DNA of 64,000 nt from Allobosea sp. CRIB-10 (lineage in GTDB: Bacteria; Pseudomonadota; Alphaproteobacteria; Rhizobiales; Beijerinckiaceae): NCBI RefSeq assembly GCF_900112185.1, contig NZ_FOKP01000022.1, forward strand, positions 46,818-110,817, written 5' to 3'. The translations under genes were made by a program, and so were the position numbers. The notes under the pieces are model-generated. The model saw only the letters and a program-made list of their open reading frames with translations. It searched no databases and was not told the DNA's origin. Numbering within the stretch: the first letter of the stretch is position 1; each line of letters opens with the position of its first letter. Shown here one piece after another: positions 1-8,440 of the stretch.

Positions 1-161
1 CGCAGGACGATCTGCTGCCCCTGCGGCCCGACGCTCAGCCCGTAATGCAGGCGCGTCAGGTCGCTGCGGTCGCCGTCGATGAAGGAATAGGGGTAGTAAG
101 GACCGACCGTGTCCTCGGCGAGCGGCGCGAGCCGGTTGGTGGTGGCGGGCGCAGCGTTCAT
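1..161 (-). CDS. Intradiol ring-cleavage dioxygenase, N-terminal part (gene runs off the window)
   Basis: Only the first 53 codons are present; the gene continues past base 1. The fragment contains EDTVGPYYPYS followed by a beta-strand-like stretch ending QIVLR, which matches the N-terminus of protocatechuate/hydroxyquinol-type intradiol dioxygenases (non-heme Fe(III) enzymes that open catechol rings). The metal-binding Tyr/His residues lie outside the window, so the substrate class cannot be judged. The start is the ATG at 159-161, the first in-frame start; it has no good Shine-Dalgarno sequence but overlaps the stop of a tiny upstream ORF (ATGA), so coupled translation is possible. An IclR-type operator candidate lies 56 bases upstream. 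Confidence 0.6.
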   Translation of the reverse strand, partial: MNAAPATTNRLAPLAEDTVGPYYPYSFIDGDRSDLTRLHYGLSVGPQGQQIVL

Positions 162-193
162 TGCGCGATCTCGATCGACGATCTCTGCGGCAT
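158..193 (-). other. Possible 11-codon leader ORF upstream of the dioxygenase
   Basis: An ATG at 191-193, about 6 bases after a good AGGGAGG ribosome-binding sequence, opens an 11-codon frame whose TGA overlaps the dioxygenase ATG as ATGA. The dioxygenase itself lacks a clear ribosome-binding site, so the leader may couple its translation. The peptide is too short for homology to mean anything and the feature may be coincidental. Confidence 0.3.
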
Positions 194-216
194 GCCATCC
201 TCCCTGATTTAGTTTC

Positions 217-231
217 GTTTATATACAAAAC
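217..231 (-). promoter_or_regulatory. IclR-type operator candidate A
   Basis: On the minus strand this reads GTTTTGTATATAAAC, a GTTT-N7-AAAC pseudo-palindrome. It closely resembles sites at 6140-6154 and 9265-9279, each in front of a gene of the same catabolic island. It sits 56 bases upstream of the dioxygenase ATG. IclR-family regulators commonly bind 15-bp sites of this kind; assignment to the IclR gene at 8437-9231 is inference. Confidence 0.55.
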
Positions 232-257
232 TTTGTTTGATCAACGTAGCGCGAGGA

Positions 258-1364
258 TCAGGCGGCCGCCGAAGCCCCCGTTGCAAAGCGACCGGGATCG
301 AAGAGCGGCAGCTCCGGCTCGCGGCCGAGGATGAGGTCGCCCATCAGCGCGCCGATATAGGGGCCGATCGTGTAGCCGCCGCGGACGCAGCCGAGCAGGA
401 AGGCATTGTCGATGCCGGGCGCCGCACCGGCGAGGGGAAAGAAGTCCGGCACATTGGCTTCGAAGCCGGTCCAGGAGCGTACTACGCGGAAACGATCGAG
501 GCCGGGCACGGCGAACATGGCGAGCCGCAGATTCGGCAGCAGCGTCGCGGGATCGACCGAGCTGCGGCCTTCATCCGGCGAGCCCGTGCCCTGCCAGCCG
601 CCGCCGATCAGGATGCTGCCGTTCGGCTTCTGCTTCAAGGTGAGCAGGCCGGTGGCGTGGCCGACGACTGTGCCGACGAGGGCCGGGCCGCGTTCGGTGA
701 CCGAGACGGTGTTGACGCGGGCGCGGACCGGCAGGTCGAGCCCGATCATCGCGCCCGCGCTTCGGAGCCAGGCGCCGCAGGCGAGCAGCAGTCGGGTTGC
801 GCGGACGGGGCCCGCCGGTGTCGCGAGCTCGAAAGCGCTGCCGCTGCGGTCGATCGCCGTAACGGGCGTCCGCTCGCGGATGTCGACGCCGGCGGCTTCG
901 AGCAGGGTGCGGTAATAGGCTCCGGATAGGCTGGCATTGGCGTAACCGTCCTCGGCGCACCAACTCGCGGCGACGACCTTGCGCGACAGATTGGGTTCGA
1001 GCTCTGCGACCCGCGCCGGCGTGATCAATTCGATCGGCGCGCCGGCCTCGCGCTTCAGCGCCATGCGCTCGTGCAGGAGATCGGCCTCGCGCTGATTGAA
1101 GGCGAGAGTGATGCCGCCGGTCTTGTGGAAGCCGACGCGCTCGCCGGCCTTTTCCCAGAGTTCATGGCCCTTGATCGCATAGGGCATCAGCCTGACGCGC
1201 TTGATCTGCAGCGAAAGCGTGCCGGCATTGACGCCCGAGGCGCCGCTGCCGAGCGTCTGCTGCTCGATGACGATCGTGCGCATGCCACCTTCCGCGGCGC
1301 GGCAGGCGGCAGCGCTGCCCAATATGCCGCCGCCGATGACGGCGAGGTCGTAGAGCGCGCTCAT
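258..1364 (-). CDS. FAD-dependent amino acid dehydrogenase, beta subunit (DAO family)
   Basis: A 368-residue DAO/GlpO-fold flavoprotein that should oxidise the C-N bond of an amino or imino acid in a membrane- or cytosol-associated heteromeric dehydrogenase. The FAD-binding GGGILG motif lies near residue 11 and the second FAD loop (GCVRGGYTIGP) near residue 332. It is the last gene of a six-gene minus-strand operon and overlaps the alpha subunit by 4 bases. The beta-alpha-gamma set plus a DapA-family enzyme resembles D-hydroxyproline dehydrogenase (LhpB/E/F of Pseudomonas aeruginosa) and opine oxidase/sarcosine oxidase sets. The subunit role is well supported; the substrate is not. Confidence 0.8.
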   Translation of the reverse strand: MSALYDLAVIGGGILGSAAACRAAEGGMRTIVIEQQTLGSGASGVNAGTLSLQIKRVRLMPYAIKGHELWEKAGERVGFHKTGGITLAFNQREADLLHERMALKREAGAPIELITPARVAELEPNLSRKVVAASWCAEDGYANASLSGAYYRTLLEAAGVDIRERTPVTAIDRSGSAFELATPAGPVRATRLLLACGAWLRSAGAMIGLDLPVRARVNTVSVTERGPALVGTVVGHATGLLTLKQKPNGSILIGGGWQGTGSPDEGRSSVDPATLLPNLRLAMFAVPGLDRFRVVRSWTGFEANVPDFFPLAGAAPGIDNAFLLGCVRGGYTIGPYIGALMGDLILGREPELPLFDPGRFATGASAAA

Positions 1365-2785
1365 AGCGGGGCCGGAGCGGGGATGGGCAGTTCGTCATAG
1401 TCGAACGCGCCGGTGATCGCGGCGAGCGGCACCGGGCGCAAGGGCGGACGGGCGCTGGGCTGGCCGATCGCCTCGCGATCCCAGCCGGTCGCGGCGGCGA
1501 TCAGCATCGCCGCCGCCTCGCCACAGACACGGCCGCCGCAGGGACCCATACCGCAACGCGTCGTCGCCTTGAGGTCGGCGAGGGTGCGAGCGCCGGCCGC
1601 AATCGCGGCGTCAAGCATCGCACGGGTTAGGCCTTCGCAGCGGCAGACGGTCGCGTCAGGGTCGATCATTGCTGCAGCGCCGGGTGGCGGCATGGCGAGC
1701 GCCGACATCGCCGCGCCGAAACGGCCGGATTTGTGCCAGTTGGCTTCCGTCTGCGCTGCCTCGCCTGCGCTGCCGCCGCCGCCGCCGCGCCCGAGCCGGC
1801 GGGCGACACCGAGCGCGGCGAGCTCGCCCGAAAGCGGGGCGGCATCGGCGCCGCGCACGCCGGCGCCATCGCCAGCAACGAAGAGGCCGGGCACTGAGGT
1901 TTGGAGCGAGGCATCCACGGCCGGAATCCAGCCGCCCAGCTCCGGCTTATATCGATGCTCGGCGCCGAGCAGCCGCGTAACGTCGGTCGACGGCAACAGC
2001 CCGAAACCCAGGCAGACGGCGTCGGCAGCGAGCGTCCGCTCGGCATCGCCAACCGGCCGCCAGTCGCGATCGACGGGGCCGATGGTGACGGATTCGACGC
2101 CGTCCGTTCCGTGGATCGCGCGGATCGCGGTGCCGGAATGGATCGGAACCCGCGCCTTCAGCAGCGCGAGCAGCCAATTCGCACCTTTGGTTATGAGATC
2201 GGGCCGCGCCAGCATGCTGCCGGCCCTGGCGAGCCAGCTTGCGCGCGGCGCGGCATCGACGACGGCGGCGACCTCGCCGCCCGCAGCGACGATCTTGCTC
2301 GCGACGAGCAGAAGCAGGGGACCGGAGCCGGCGACGACGACGCGGCGCCCCGGCAGCACGCCATGGGCCTTGAGCAGGATGGTTGCTCCGGCGAGCCCGA
2401 TCACGCCGGGCAAGGTCCAGCCGGTGACGGGGATATGCCGCTCGACCGCGCCGGCGGCGACGATGAGATTGGGCGCTTCGAGCGTCAGCGGGCCGTCGGG
2501 TCCGATCGCGATGACGGAGAAGCCTGGCCTCAGCGACCAGACACGGTGGTTGGCGTAGAGCACGGCGCCGCTGGCGGCGAGCTTCGCCCGCAACGCATCG
2601 CCCTTCGCCCGGTCAGCATCGGGCTGCGTTGCCGTCAGCGCCGGGGAGGGCGTGCGATAGACCTGGCCGCCGGCTGCCGATGCTTCGTCGATCACGCCGA
2701 CGGACAGACCAAGACTGCGGGCCTTGATCGCCGCGGCGGCGCCGGCGGGACCTGCGCCGAGCAGGATGAGATCGTAATCGCTCAC
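1361..2785 (-). CDS. FAD/NAD(P)-binding dehydrogenase, alpha subunit with [2Fe-2S] BFD-like domain
   Basis: A 474-residue protein with an N-terminal dinucleotide fold (GAGPAGAAAA near residue 10), a second nucleotide fold (VVVAGSGP), and a C-terminal cysteine-rich BFD-like domain with C381, C383, C411 and C416 in CxC...CxxxxC spacing. This is the layout of the alpha subunits of opine oxidase, hydroxyproline dehydrogenase and cyanide synthase (HcnB-like). It should relay electrons from the beta-subunit FAD. It overlaps the gamma and beta genes by 4 bases each, so the three subunits are probably made in equal amounts. Confidence 0.82.
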   Translation of the reverse strand: MSDYDLILLGAGPAGAAAAIKARSLGLSVGVIDEASAAGGQVYRTPSPALTATQPDADRAKGDALRAKLAASGAVLYANHRVWSLRPGFSVIAIGPDGPLTLEAPNLIVAAGAVERHIPVTGWTLPGVIGLAGATILLKAHGVLPGRRVVVAGSGPLLLLVASKIVAAGGEVAAVVDAAPRASWLARAGSMLARPDLITKGANWLLALLKARVPIHSGTAIRAIHGTDGVESVTIGPVDRDWRPVGDAERTLAADAVCLGFGLLPSTDVTRLLGAEHRYKPELGGWIPAVDASLQTSVPGLFVAGDGAGVRGADAAPLSGELAALGVARRLGRGGGGGSAGEAAQTEANWHKSGRFGAAMSALAMPPPGAAAMIDPDATVCRCEGLTRAMLDAAIAAGARTLADLKATTRCGMGPCGGRVCGEAAAMLIAAATGWDREAIGQPSARPPLRPVPLAAITGAFDYDELPIPAPAPL

Positions 2786-3060
2786 CGCACGCTCTCCACG
2801 ACCAGCCCGTTATGCACCGGCGTGCGGCAGGCTTCGGTCAGCCGGCCGTCGATCGAGACGACGCATTCCTGGCAGACGCCCATGAAGCAGAAGGCGCCGC
2901 GCGGGCCGCTATCGTCGCGGCTGATGCGCAGCGTCCGCCGCCCCTGCGCATAGAGCGCCGCGGCGAGCGTCTCGCCTTCCCGCGCGGTCAGCGTCTCGCC
3001 GTCGAAGCGGAAGCTGACCGTTCGCGTCCAGGCGGAGCCGATGCGCAGGTCGCCCGCCAT
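2782..3060 (-). CDS. (2Fe-2S)-binding protein, gamma subunit of the dehydrogenase
   Basis: A 92-residue ferredoxin-like protein with C58, C63, C66 and C78 in the plant-type spacing Cx4Cx2C...C. Proteins of this size form the small electron-transfer subunit (HcnA/opine oxidase gamma/LhpE-like) of heteromeric flavin dehydrogenases. The start at 3060 follows the stop of the DapA-family gene by one base, which favours coupled translation; an upstream in-frame start at 3090 would lie inside that gene and is less likely. It overlaps the alpha gene by 4 bases. Confidence 0.78.
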   Translation of the reverse strand: MAGDLRIGSAWTRTVSFRFDGETLTAREGETLAAALYAQGRRTLRISRDDSGPRGAFCFMGVCQECVVSIDGRLTEACRTPVHNGLVVESVR

Positions 3061-3061
3061 C

Positions 3062-3973
3062 TCAGCGGCCGGGCAGCAGGCCGAGCTCACCCAGCGTGGC
3101 GCGGAGCTTGTCGAGCTGGGCCTCGCCGAGCGGCAGCAGCGGATCGCGCGGCACGCCGGCCGGCAGGCCCTGCAGATTGAGCGCCGCCTTGAGGGAGGAG
3201 GGCCAGGTGCCGAGCGACATCAGCGTCTCGTAGACGATGGTCAGCTTGTTGTGGGCATCGACATAGTCGGCATCGGGCGCCCTTCGGCCGATCTCCATCA
3301 GCTTTCCGGCGGTCCTGCCAAGCAGTTCGGGCCCGGTCGCGATGAAGCCGGGCGCGCCGAGGGCGCTGCCGATCAGGATGTAATAGGCTGGGCCGACCAT
3401 CACCGCGATCCTGTCGCCCATGCGGCTGATCAGCCGGGTGAGATGGCCGATGTCGCGATTGGATTCCTTGATGCCGACGACCGGGGCGACGCCCGTGATC
3501 GCCTCGACATCGTCGATCGAGAGCTCGATCACCGCGCGGCGCGGCGAGTTGTAGAGCAAGATCGGCATATCGACCGCCTTGCCGAGCAGCTCGAAGCGCC
3601 GCAGCAATTCCTCGCGCGTCGCCTTCAGCACATAGGTCTGCGGCATCACCAGGATGCCGCTGGCGCCGGCGTCGCGCGCGGCCTGCGCATACTGGATCGT
3701 CTGCCGTGAGCCAGGGGCGGTGCAGCCCATCATCACCGGCACGCGCCCGGCGCTGCGGTCGACGGCGATGCGGGTCAGGCGGGCCCGCTCGTCGCGGTCG
3801 AGCGCCCAGCTCTCGCCATTGTCGCCGGCGACGCAGATGCCCTGTGCGCCGATGCCGATCAGGTGCTCGACGATGTCGGCGAACGCGTCCGCCATGATCT
3901 CGCCGCGCGCATCGAAGGGCGTGACGATGGCCGGCACGAAGCCCTTGAGCGTGTCCTTCGTCAGCATGGTCAT
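3062..3973 (-). CDS. Dihydrodipicolinate synthase (DapA) family aldolase/dehydratase
   Basis: A 303-residue (beta/alpha)8-barrel protein of the class I DapA/NAL family. The Schiff-base lysine is K169 in GIKESN, the proton-relay tyrosine is Y141 in LLYNSP, and the GxxGE loop reads GDNGE at residues 50-54. The family includes sugar-acid dehydratases, keto-acid aldolases and the pyrroline-4-hydroxy-2-carboxylate deaminase of hydroxyproline catabolism; the neighbouring three-subunit dehydrogenase makes the last an attractive model. It is not likely to be the biosynthetic DapA, since it sits in a catabolic operon. The ATG at 3973 overlaps the upstream stop (ATGA). Confidence 0.8.
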   Translation of the reverse strand: MTMLTKDTLKGFVPAIVTPFDARGEIMADAFADIVEHLIGIGAQGICVAGDNGESWALDRDERARLTRIAVDRSAGRVPVMMGCTAPGSRQTIQYAQAARDAGASGILVMPQTYVLKATREELLRRFELLGKAVDMPILLYNSPRRAVIELSIDDVEAITGVAPVVGIKESNRDIGHLTRLISRMGDRIAVMVGPAYYILIGSALGAPGFIATGPELLGRTAGKLMEIGRRAPDADYVDAHNKLTIVYETLMSLGTWPSSLKAALNLQGLPAGVPRDPLLPLGEAQLDKLRATLGELGLLPGR

Positions 3974-4896
3974 GAGCGATGTCCTGAAGCGGAGCCCGCA
4001 AGAAGCGTGGCCATGGAAATTCGGAAGACGCTGCCGGTCTGCGCCTCGACGATGAAGAGCGACTTCTGGTCCGGCGAGAAGGCGCAGGAGGTCGTCCAGA
4101 GCCCGCCCGGCGTGTGCACCACCGCCACGGGATCGCCGAGCGCATCGACGAGATAGAGCCGTCCCGCCTGCGCCTGGGCGATGGCGAGCCGCCCCGAGGT
4201 GTCGACTGCGAGCCCGTCCGGGCCGAGGCCCCCGGAGAGCTGGAGGAAGGTGCCGACCATCGGCCAGGCCGGATCGGGCGCCTCCGCCATGAAGCGCCAG
4301 ATGGCATTGGCGCGCGTCGCGGCGAGATAGACGAGCTTGCCGTCCGGCGAGAGCGCGATGCCGTTGGGATAGGGCACGTTCGCCAGGATCAGCTCGGGCT
4401 TCGTCTGGCCCTGGCGCAAGCGGTAGACCCGCCCAGTTGGGTCCGACAGGCTGGTACGGCCGGAATCGGTGAACCAGACATCGCCATTGGGCGCGATGGT
4501 GAGATCGCTGAGGCCGCGGAAGGGCTCGGTGTTCACTCGCGCGCACAGCGTCGTCACGGTGTTCGCGGCGGGGTCGAAGGCGAGCAGGCCATGGCGGTAG
4601 TCGACGATCAGCCAGGTCCCGTCGCCGCGCGGGCGTAAGCCGTGGGGCTCGCCGTCATATTGGAAGGCGAGTTGCCAGCTGCCGCCCGGCGCGATCCTGA
4701 ACAGACGGCCATAAGGCACGTCGACGAGCCAGAGGTTGCCCTCCGCGTCGAAGCATGCGCCTTCCAGGAAGGAGTGCAGGCGCTGGCCCGGCCGCGTGAT
4801 GCGGACCCACTCGGTCGGCTCGCCGGTCCAGTGCAGGGCTTCGGGCAGGCGGGTGAACAGCGCGGCCTCGTGCCGGGGAAAGGCGGCGGCGATCAT
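3970..4896 (-). CDS. SMP-30/gluconolactonase family lactonase
   Basis: A 308-residue six-bladed beta-propeller of the SMP-30/gluconolaconase/LRE family. Expected divalent-metal ligands are present: E45 in FLEGACFD, N178 in YPNGIALSPD and D227 in GPDGLAVD. Such enzymes hydrolyse sugar-acid or other lactones in the cytosol; no signal peptide is visible. It overlaps the CoA-transferase gene upstream and the DapA-family gene downstream by 4 bases each, so it is part of the same pathway. The lactone is unknown. Confidence 0.82.
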   Translation of the reverse strand: MIAAAFPRHEAALFTRLPEALHWTGEPTEWVRITRPGQRLHSFLEGACFDAEGNLWLVDVPYGRLFRIAPGGSWQLAFQYDGEPHGLRPRGDGTWLIVDYRHGLLAFDPAANTVTTLCARVNTEPFRGLSDLTIAPNGDVWFTDSGRTSLSDPTGRVYRLRQGQTKPELILANVPYPNGIALSPDGKLVYLAATRANAIWRFMAEAPDPAWPMVGTFLQLSGGLGPDGLAVDTSGRLAIAQAQAGRLYLVDALGDPVAVVHTPGGLWTTSCAFSPDQKSLFIVEAQTGSVFRISMATLLAGSASGHRS

Positions 4897-6101
4897 GCGA
4901 TCACGCCCCGCGCTTTCAGGGCTTCGACCTCGGCCGGCGAGCGCCCGGTCTCGGCGAGGATTTCAGCGCTGTGCTCGCCGAGTTTTGGCGGAGGCCGGTC
5001 GATCGCCGGGCCGGCGGCGGCATAGGTGAAGGGGGCGAGCGGCACCGCGACGGAGGCTGCGCCCGGCAGCGCGGCGTCGAGCCTGTGGAAGAAGCCACGC
5101 TCGCGCAGATGCTGCATGCGGGCAGCCTCGTCGAGCGTGCGGACGCGCTCGGCCGGGATGCCGATCGCGTGTAGCCAGCCCTCCCACTGGGCCGCGGTGC
5201 GGGTCAGCATGATCGGGACAAGCGCCTCGCGCATCGCCTGCGCGGCGCCCCAGAGCGCCGGCCAGCTATCGAGCGCGGCGAAGTCGGGGCGGCCGAGCGC
5301 CTCCCAGAGCCGCCTGTTCTGCCTGACATTGAAGGCGCCGAGCATCAGCAGGCCGTCGGCCGTCTCATAGGTGCCGAGCCCGGCTTCCTTCGGGCGTGGC
5401 TGTACGGGGCCTTCATAGAGTGCGGCGGCGGCTTCCGGCGCCATCAGGGTCAGCGCGGTGTCGAACATCGCGCAGTCGATGATCTGGCCCTTGCCGCTGG
5501 CCTGGCGCTGGAACAGCCCGGCCGAGATCGCGAAGGCGGCGGCATAACCGGTGGCGTAGTCGATAAAGGAGGCGCCCGACTTCACCGGCTCGCCCGAGCG
5601 CCCGGTGGTGCGCGCCATCACGCCCGAGGCGGCCTGGATGACGTTGTCATAGGCGTTGACCGCCTCGCGCTCATGGCCGCGGGCGAAGCCGGTGATCGAG
5701 CAATGGATCAGCCGGGGGTTGCGGGCGCAGAGCGTCTGCGGCCCAAGTCCGAGAGCATCCAGCGCGCCGGCGCGATAATTCTCGACGAGCACGTCGGCCC
5801 CATCGACGAGATCGAGCAGGATCGCCCGGCCGTCCTCGCTGGCGAGGTCGAGCGCCAGCGAGCGCTTGTTCGAGCCCTGGACGAGATAATTGATGCCGAG
5901 GCCGGCGGCATTGAGCGCGTCGTCCGGCCCGCGTCCGCGCGCCGTGTCCGGCATTTGCGGCGGCTCGATCTTGACGACGTCGGCGCCGAGCAGAGCGAGC
6001 TGATAGGCGCAGAACGGGCCAGCGAGCACATGGGTGAGGTCGAGCACCCGAATGCCGTGAAAGGGACGTTGCCGTGATGGGCTCAAAGATCGCGGGCTCA
6101 A
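4893..6101 (-). CDS. CaiB/BaiF (class III) CoA-transferase
   Basis: A 402-residue class III CoA-transferase, the usual family length. The N-terminal motif RVLDLTHVLAGPF and the catalytic aspartate at D181 (SFIDYATG, equivalent to Asp169 of formyl-CoA transferase) are present. It would move CoA from an acyl-CoA donor to a carboxylate intermediate. It is the first gene of the six-gene minus-strand operon and faces the divergent aminotransferase gene across an 80-base promoter region with tandem operator candidates. The acid substrate cannot be read from sequence. Confidence 0.83.
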   Translation of the reverse strand: MSPRSLSPSRQRPFHGIRVLDLTHVLAGPFCAYQLALLGADVVKIEPPQMPDTARGRGPDDALNAAGLGINYLVQGSNKRSLALDLASEDGRAILLDLVDGADVLVENYRAGALDALGLGPQTLCARNPRLIHCSITGFARGHEREAVNAYDNVIQAASGVMARTTGRSGEPVKSGASFIDYATGYAAAFAISAGLFQRQASGKGQIIDCAMFDTALTLMAPEAAAALYEGPVQPRPKEAGLGTYETADGLLMLGAFNVRQNRRLWEALGRPDFAALDSWPALWGAAQAMREALVPIMLTRTAAQWEGWLHAIGIPAERVRTLDEAARMQHLRERGFFHRLDAALPGAASVAVPLAPFTYAAAGPAIDRPPPKLGEHSAEILAETGRSPAEVEALKARGVIA

Positions 6102-6120
6102 GCTCGGCCACTCCGTTCTT

Positions 6121-6154
6121 GTTTCTCATACGAAAATGTGTTTTGCATATCAAC
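6121..6154. promoter_or_regulatory. Tandem IclR-type operator candidate B in a divergent promoter
   Basis: Two 15-base elements, GTTTCTCATACGAAA (6121-6135) and GTTTTGCATATCAAC (6140-6154), lie 19 bases apart start to start, on nearly the same face of the helix. They match site A (217-231) and site C (9265-9279). They sit between the starts of the CoA-transferase operon (minus) and the aminotransferase (plus), where one regulator bound as a tetramer could control both. Binding by the local IclR protein is inference. Confidence 0.55.
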
Positions 6155-6181
6155 AGAATTCTTCTGGTTGCGGGGAATGCC

Positions 6182-7555
6182 ATGTCACAACCAAGCCCTT
6201 GGGCGAACGCGTCCGCGGTCCTTCATCGCAACCTCCGCAGCACGCCGCAGCTCGCTCTCAAGGGAGACGGCGTCCACCTCGTCGATGCCGACGGCAGGCG
6301 CTATCTCGACGCCAGCGGCGGTGCGGCTGTGTCCTGCCTCGGCCATGGCCATCCGCGCGTCACCGCGGCGATCATCGCGCAGCTCGGCAAGCTTGAATAC
6401 GCCCACACCTCCTTCTTCACGAATGAGCCGAGCGAGCGATTGGCGCAGATGCTGGTCGAGCGCGCCCCGGCCGGCTTCGGGCAAGGCCGCGTCGCCTTCG
6501 TCGGCAGCGGCTCGGAGGCGATGGAGGCGGCGCTGAAGCTGGCGCGGCAATATTTCGTCGAGATCGGCCAGCCCGAGCGCCACCGGTTCATCTCGCGGCG
6601 GATGAGCTATCACGGCAACACGCTGGGGGCGCTCGCGGTCGGCGGCCATGCCGGGCGGCGGGCGCTGTACCAGCCGATCCTGATCGAGGCCTCGCAGATT
6701 TCGCCCTGCTACGCCTATCGCGACCAAGGCGCGGGCGAGACGGAAGAGGCCTATGGCCTGCGCGTCGCTGACGAGCTCGATGCCGAGATCCAGCGCCTCG
6801 GCGCGGAGAGCGTCGCCGCCTTCATCGCCGAGCCGATCGTCGGGGCGACGCTTGGCAGCGCCACCGCCGTTCCCGGCTATTTTGCCCGCATCCGCGAGAT
6901 CTGTGACCGGCATGGTGTCCTCTTCATCGCCGACGAGGTGATGTGCGGCATGGGCCGGGCCGGGGCGATGTTCGTCAGCGCGCAGGAGGGCGTGCGGCCG
7001 GATATCATCACCATCGCCAAGGGGCTGGGGGCCGGCTACCAGCCGATCGCCGCGACCATGGCGAGCGAGCGCGTCGCCGGGGCGATCGAGGCAGGCTCCG
7101 GCCTGCTCGCCAATGGCCACACCTATATGAGCCATGCCGTCGCCTGCGCCGCCTCGATCGCGGTGATCGAGACGATCGAGGAGGAGGGTCTGCTCGACAA
7201 TGTCCGGCTTATGGGCGCGCTGCTGTCGCGCCGGCTGGGCGAGGCCTTCGGCCAGCATCCGCATGTCGGCGACATCCGGGGCAGGGGCCTGCTGCAGTCG
7301 CTCGAACTCGTCGCAGACCGCGACAGCAAGCAGCCCTTCGCAGCGAAGGATGGGCTCGCCGCCAGGATCAAGCAGACGGCGCAGAGCCTCGGCCTGATCT
7401 GCTATCCGTCGAGCGGCACGGCCGACGGCGTCAATGGCGACCATGTCCTGCTGGCACCGCCCTTCACCATCGATGCCGGCCATGTCGACGAGATCGTCGA
7501 GACGCTCGGGGCGGCGCTGGCCGCGACCCTGCCCGCCGCCCGCAGTGCCGCCTGA
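6182..7555 (+). CDS. Class III PLP-dependent aminotransferase
   Basis: A 457-residue fold-type I aminotransferase of the omega-/beta-amino acid group. PLP residues are visible: K280 in IAKGLGAGYQ, D251 in ADEVMCGMGRAG, and the phosphate loop GSGSEAMEAAL near residue 108. It should convert a beta- or omega-amino group to a ketone or aldehyde. The start at 6182 follows a GGGGAA ribosome-binding sequence; the frame is open further upstream through the operator region but that is unlikely to be translated. It is followed after 12 bases by a BKACE gene, suggesting it supplies a beta-keto acid. Confidence 0.85.
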   Translation: MSQPSPWANASAVLHRNLRSTPQLALKGDGVHLVDADGRRYLDASGGAAVSCLGHGHPRVTAAIIAQLGKLEYAHTSFFTNEPSERLAQMLVERAPAGFGQGRVAFVGSGSEAMEAALKLARQYFVEIGQPERHRFISRRMSYHGNTLGALAVGGHAGRRALYQPILIEASQISPCYAYRDQGAGETEEAYGLRVADELDAEIQRLGAESVAAFIAEPIVGATLGSATAVPGYFARIREICDRHGVLFIADEVMCGMGRAGAMFVSAQEGVRPDIITIAKGLGAGYQPIAATMASERVAGAIEAGSGLLANGHTYMSHAVACAASIAVIETIEEEGLLDNVRLMGALLSRRLGEAFGQHPHVGDIRGRGLLQSLELVADRDSKQPFAAKDGLAARIKQTAQSLGLICYPSSGTADGVNGDHVLLAPPFTIDAGHVDEIVETLGAALAATLPAARSAA

Positions 7556-7567
7556 GGAGCCATTGCC

Positions 7568-8440
7568 TTGTCGCGCAAGACCATCCTGACCTGCGCCGTC
7601 ACCGGCAATCTGACGCTGCGCGAGCAGCATCCCGGCCTGCCGGTGACGCCGGCCGAGATCGCCGCCGCCGCCATCGAGGCCGGCAAGGCCGGCGCGGCGG
7701 TGGTGCATCTCCATGCCCGCGATCCTGCCACGACCAGGGGCAGCATGGAGCTTGCCCTCTTCAGCGAGATCGTCGACCGCATCCGGCAATCCGGCTCGGA
7801 TGTCATCCTCAATCTTTCGACCGGGGAGGGCGGGCGCTTCGTGCCGGGGATCGACGATCCCAAGATCGCGGCGCCGGGCACGACGTTGACCACGCCGGAG
7901 CGGCGCGTCGCGCATGTCGAGGCGCTGAAGCCGGAGATCTGCACGCTCGACCTCAACACGATGTTCTCAGGGACCGCGGTGGTGATCAACACGCCGCGCA
8001 ACGTCACCGAGATGGCGCGGCGCATCTATGCCGCCGGCGTCCTGCCCGAGCTCGAGCTGTTCGACGGTGGCGATTTGCAGCTCGCCAAGGCGCTGCAGGC
8101 GGATGGCGTCCTGCGCAATCCGCTGCTGATCCAGCTCGTGCTCGGGGTGCGCTATGGCGCGATCCCGAACCCGCAGACGCTGGTCTATTTCGCGTCGCAG
8201 CTGCCGCCGGACTGCATCTGGGCGGCCTTCGGCATCGGCCGGCACGAATTCCCGCTCTTGGCGCAGGCTTTCCTGCTCGGTGGCCATGTCCGGGTCGGGC
8301 TGGAAGACAATGTCTACATCCGCAAGGGCGTGCTGGCGCGCGACAATGCCGAGCTGGTCGAGAAGGCTGGTACGATCGTCGAGAATTTGGGCGGCGCGCT
8401 GGCGACGCCGGCCGAGGCGCGGGCGATCCTCGGCCTTTAG
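7568..8440 (+). CDS. Beta-keto acid cleavage enzyme (BKACE, 3-keto-5-aminohexanoate cleavage family)
   Basis: A 290-residue (beta/alpha)8 enzyme of the BKACE/Kce family (DUF849), which condenses acetyl-CoA with a beta-keto acid and releases acetoacetate and a new acyl-CoA. Zinc ligands H47 and H49 (VVHLHARD) and E246 (GLEDN) are present. It starts with TTG after a GAGGAG ribosome-binding sequence and lies 12 bases downstream of the aminotransferase, so they are co-transcribed. Its last 4 bases overlap the convergent IclR gene. A second BKACE lies at 20297-21193. Confidence 0.88.
   Translation: MSRKTILTCAVTGNLTLREQHPGLPVTPAEIAAAAIEAGKAGAAVVHLHARDPATTRGSMELALFSEIVDRIRQSGSDVILNLSTGEGGRFVPGIDDPKIAAPGTTLTTPERRVAHVEALKPEICTLDLNTMFSGTAVVINTPRNVTEMARRIYAAGVLPELELFDGGDLQLAKALQADGVLRNPLLIQLVLGVRYGAIPNPQTLVYFASQLPPDCIWAAFGIGRHEFPLLAQAFLLGGHVRVGLEDNVYIRKGVLARDNAELVEKAGTIVENLGGALATPAEARAILGL

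Noticed and set aside
4300..4638. Long plus-strand open frames across the SMP-30 gene and other genes
   Set aside because: They are antisense shadows of GC-rich genes: high Arg/Gly/Pro, no ribosome site, no family pattern.
6185..7915. 576-codon minus-strand frame over the aminotransferase
   Set aside because: Composition is antisense-like (rich in Asp, Arg and Gly) and the plus strand encodes an aminotransferase with all PLP residues.
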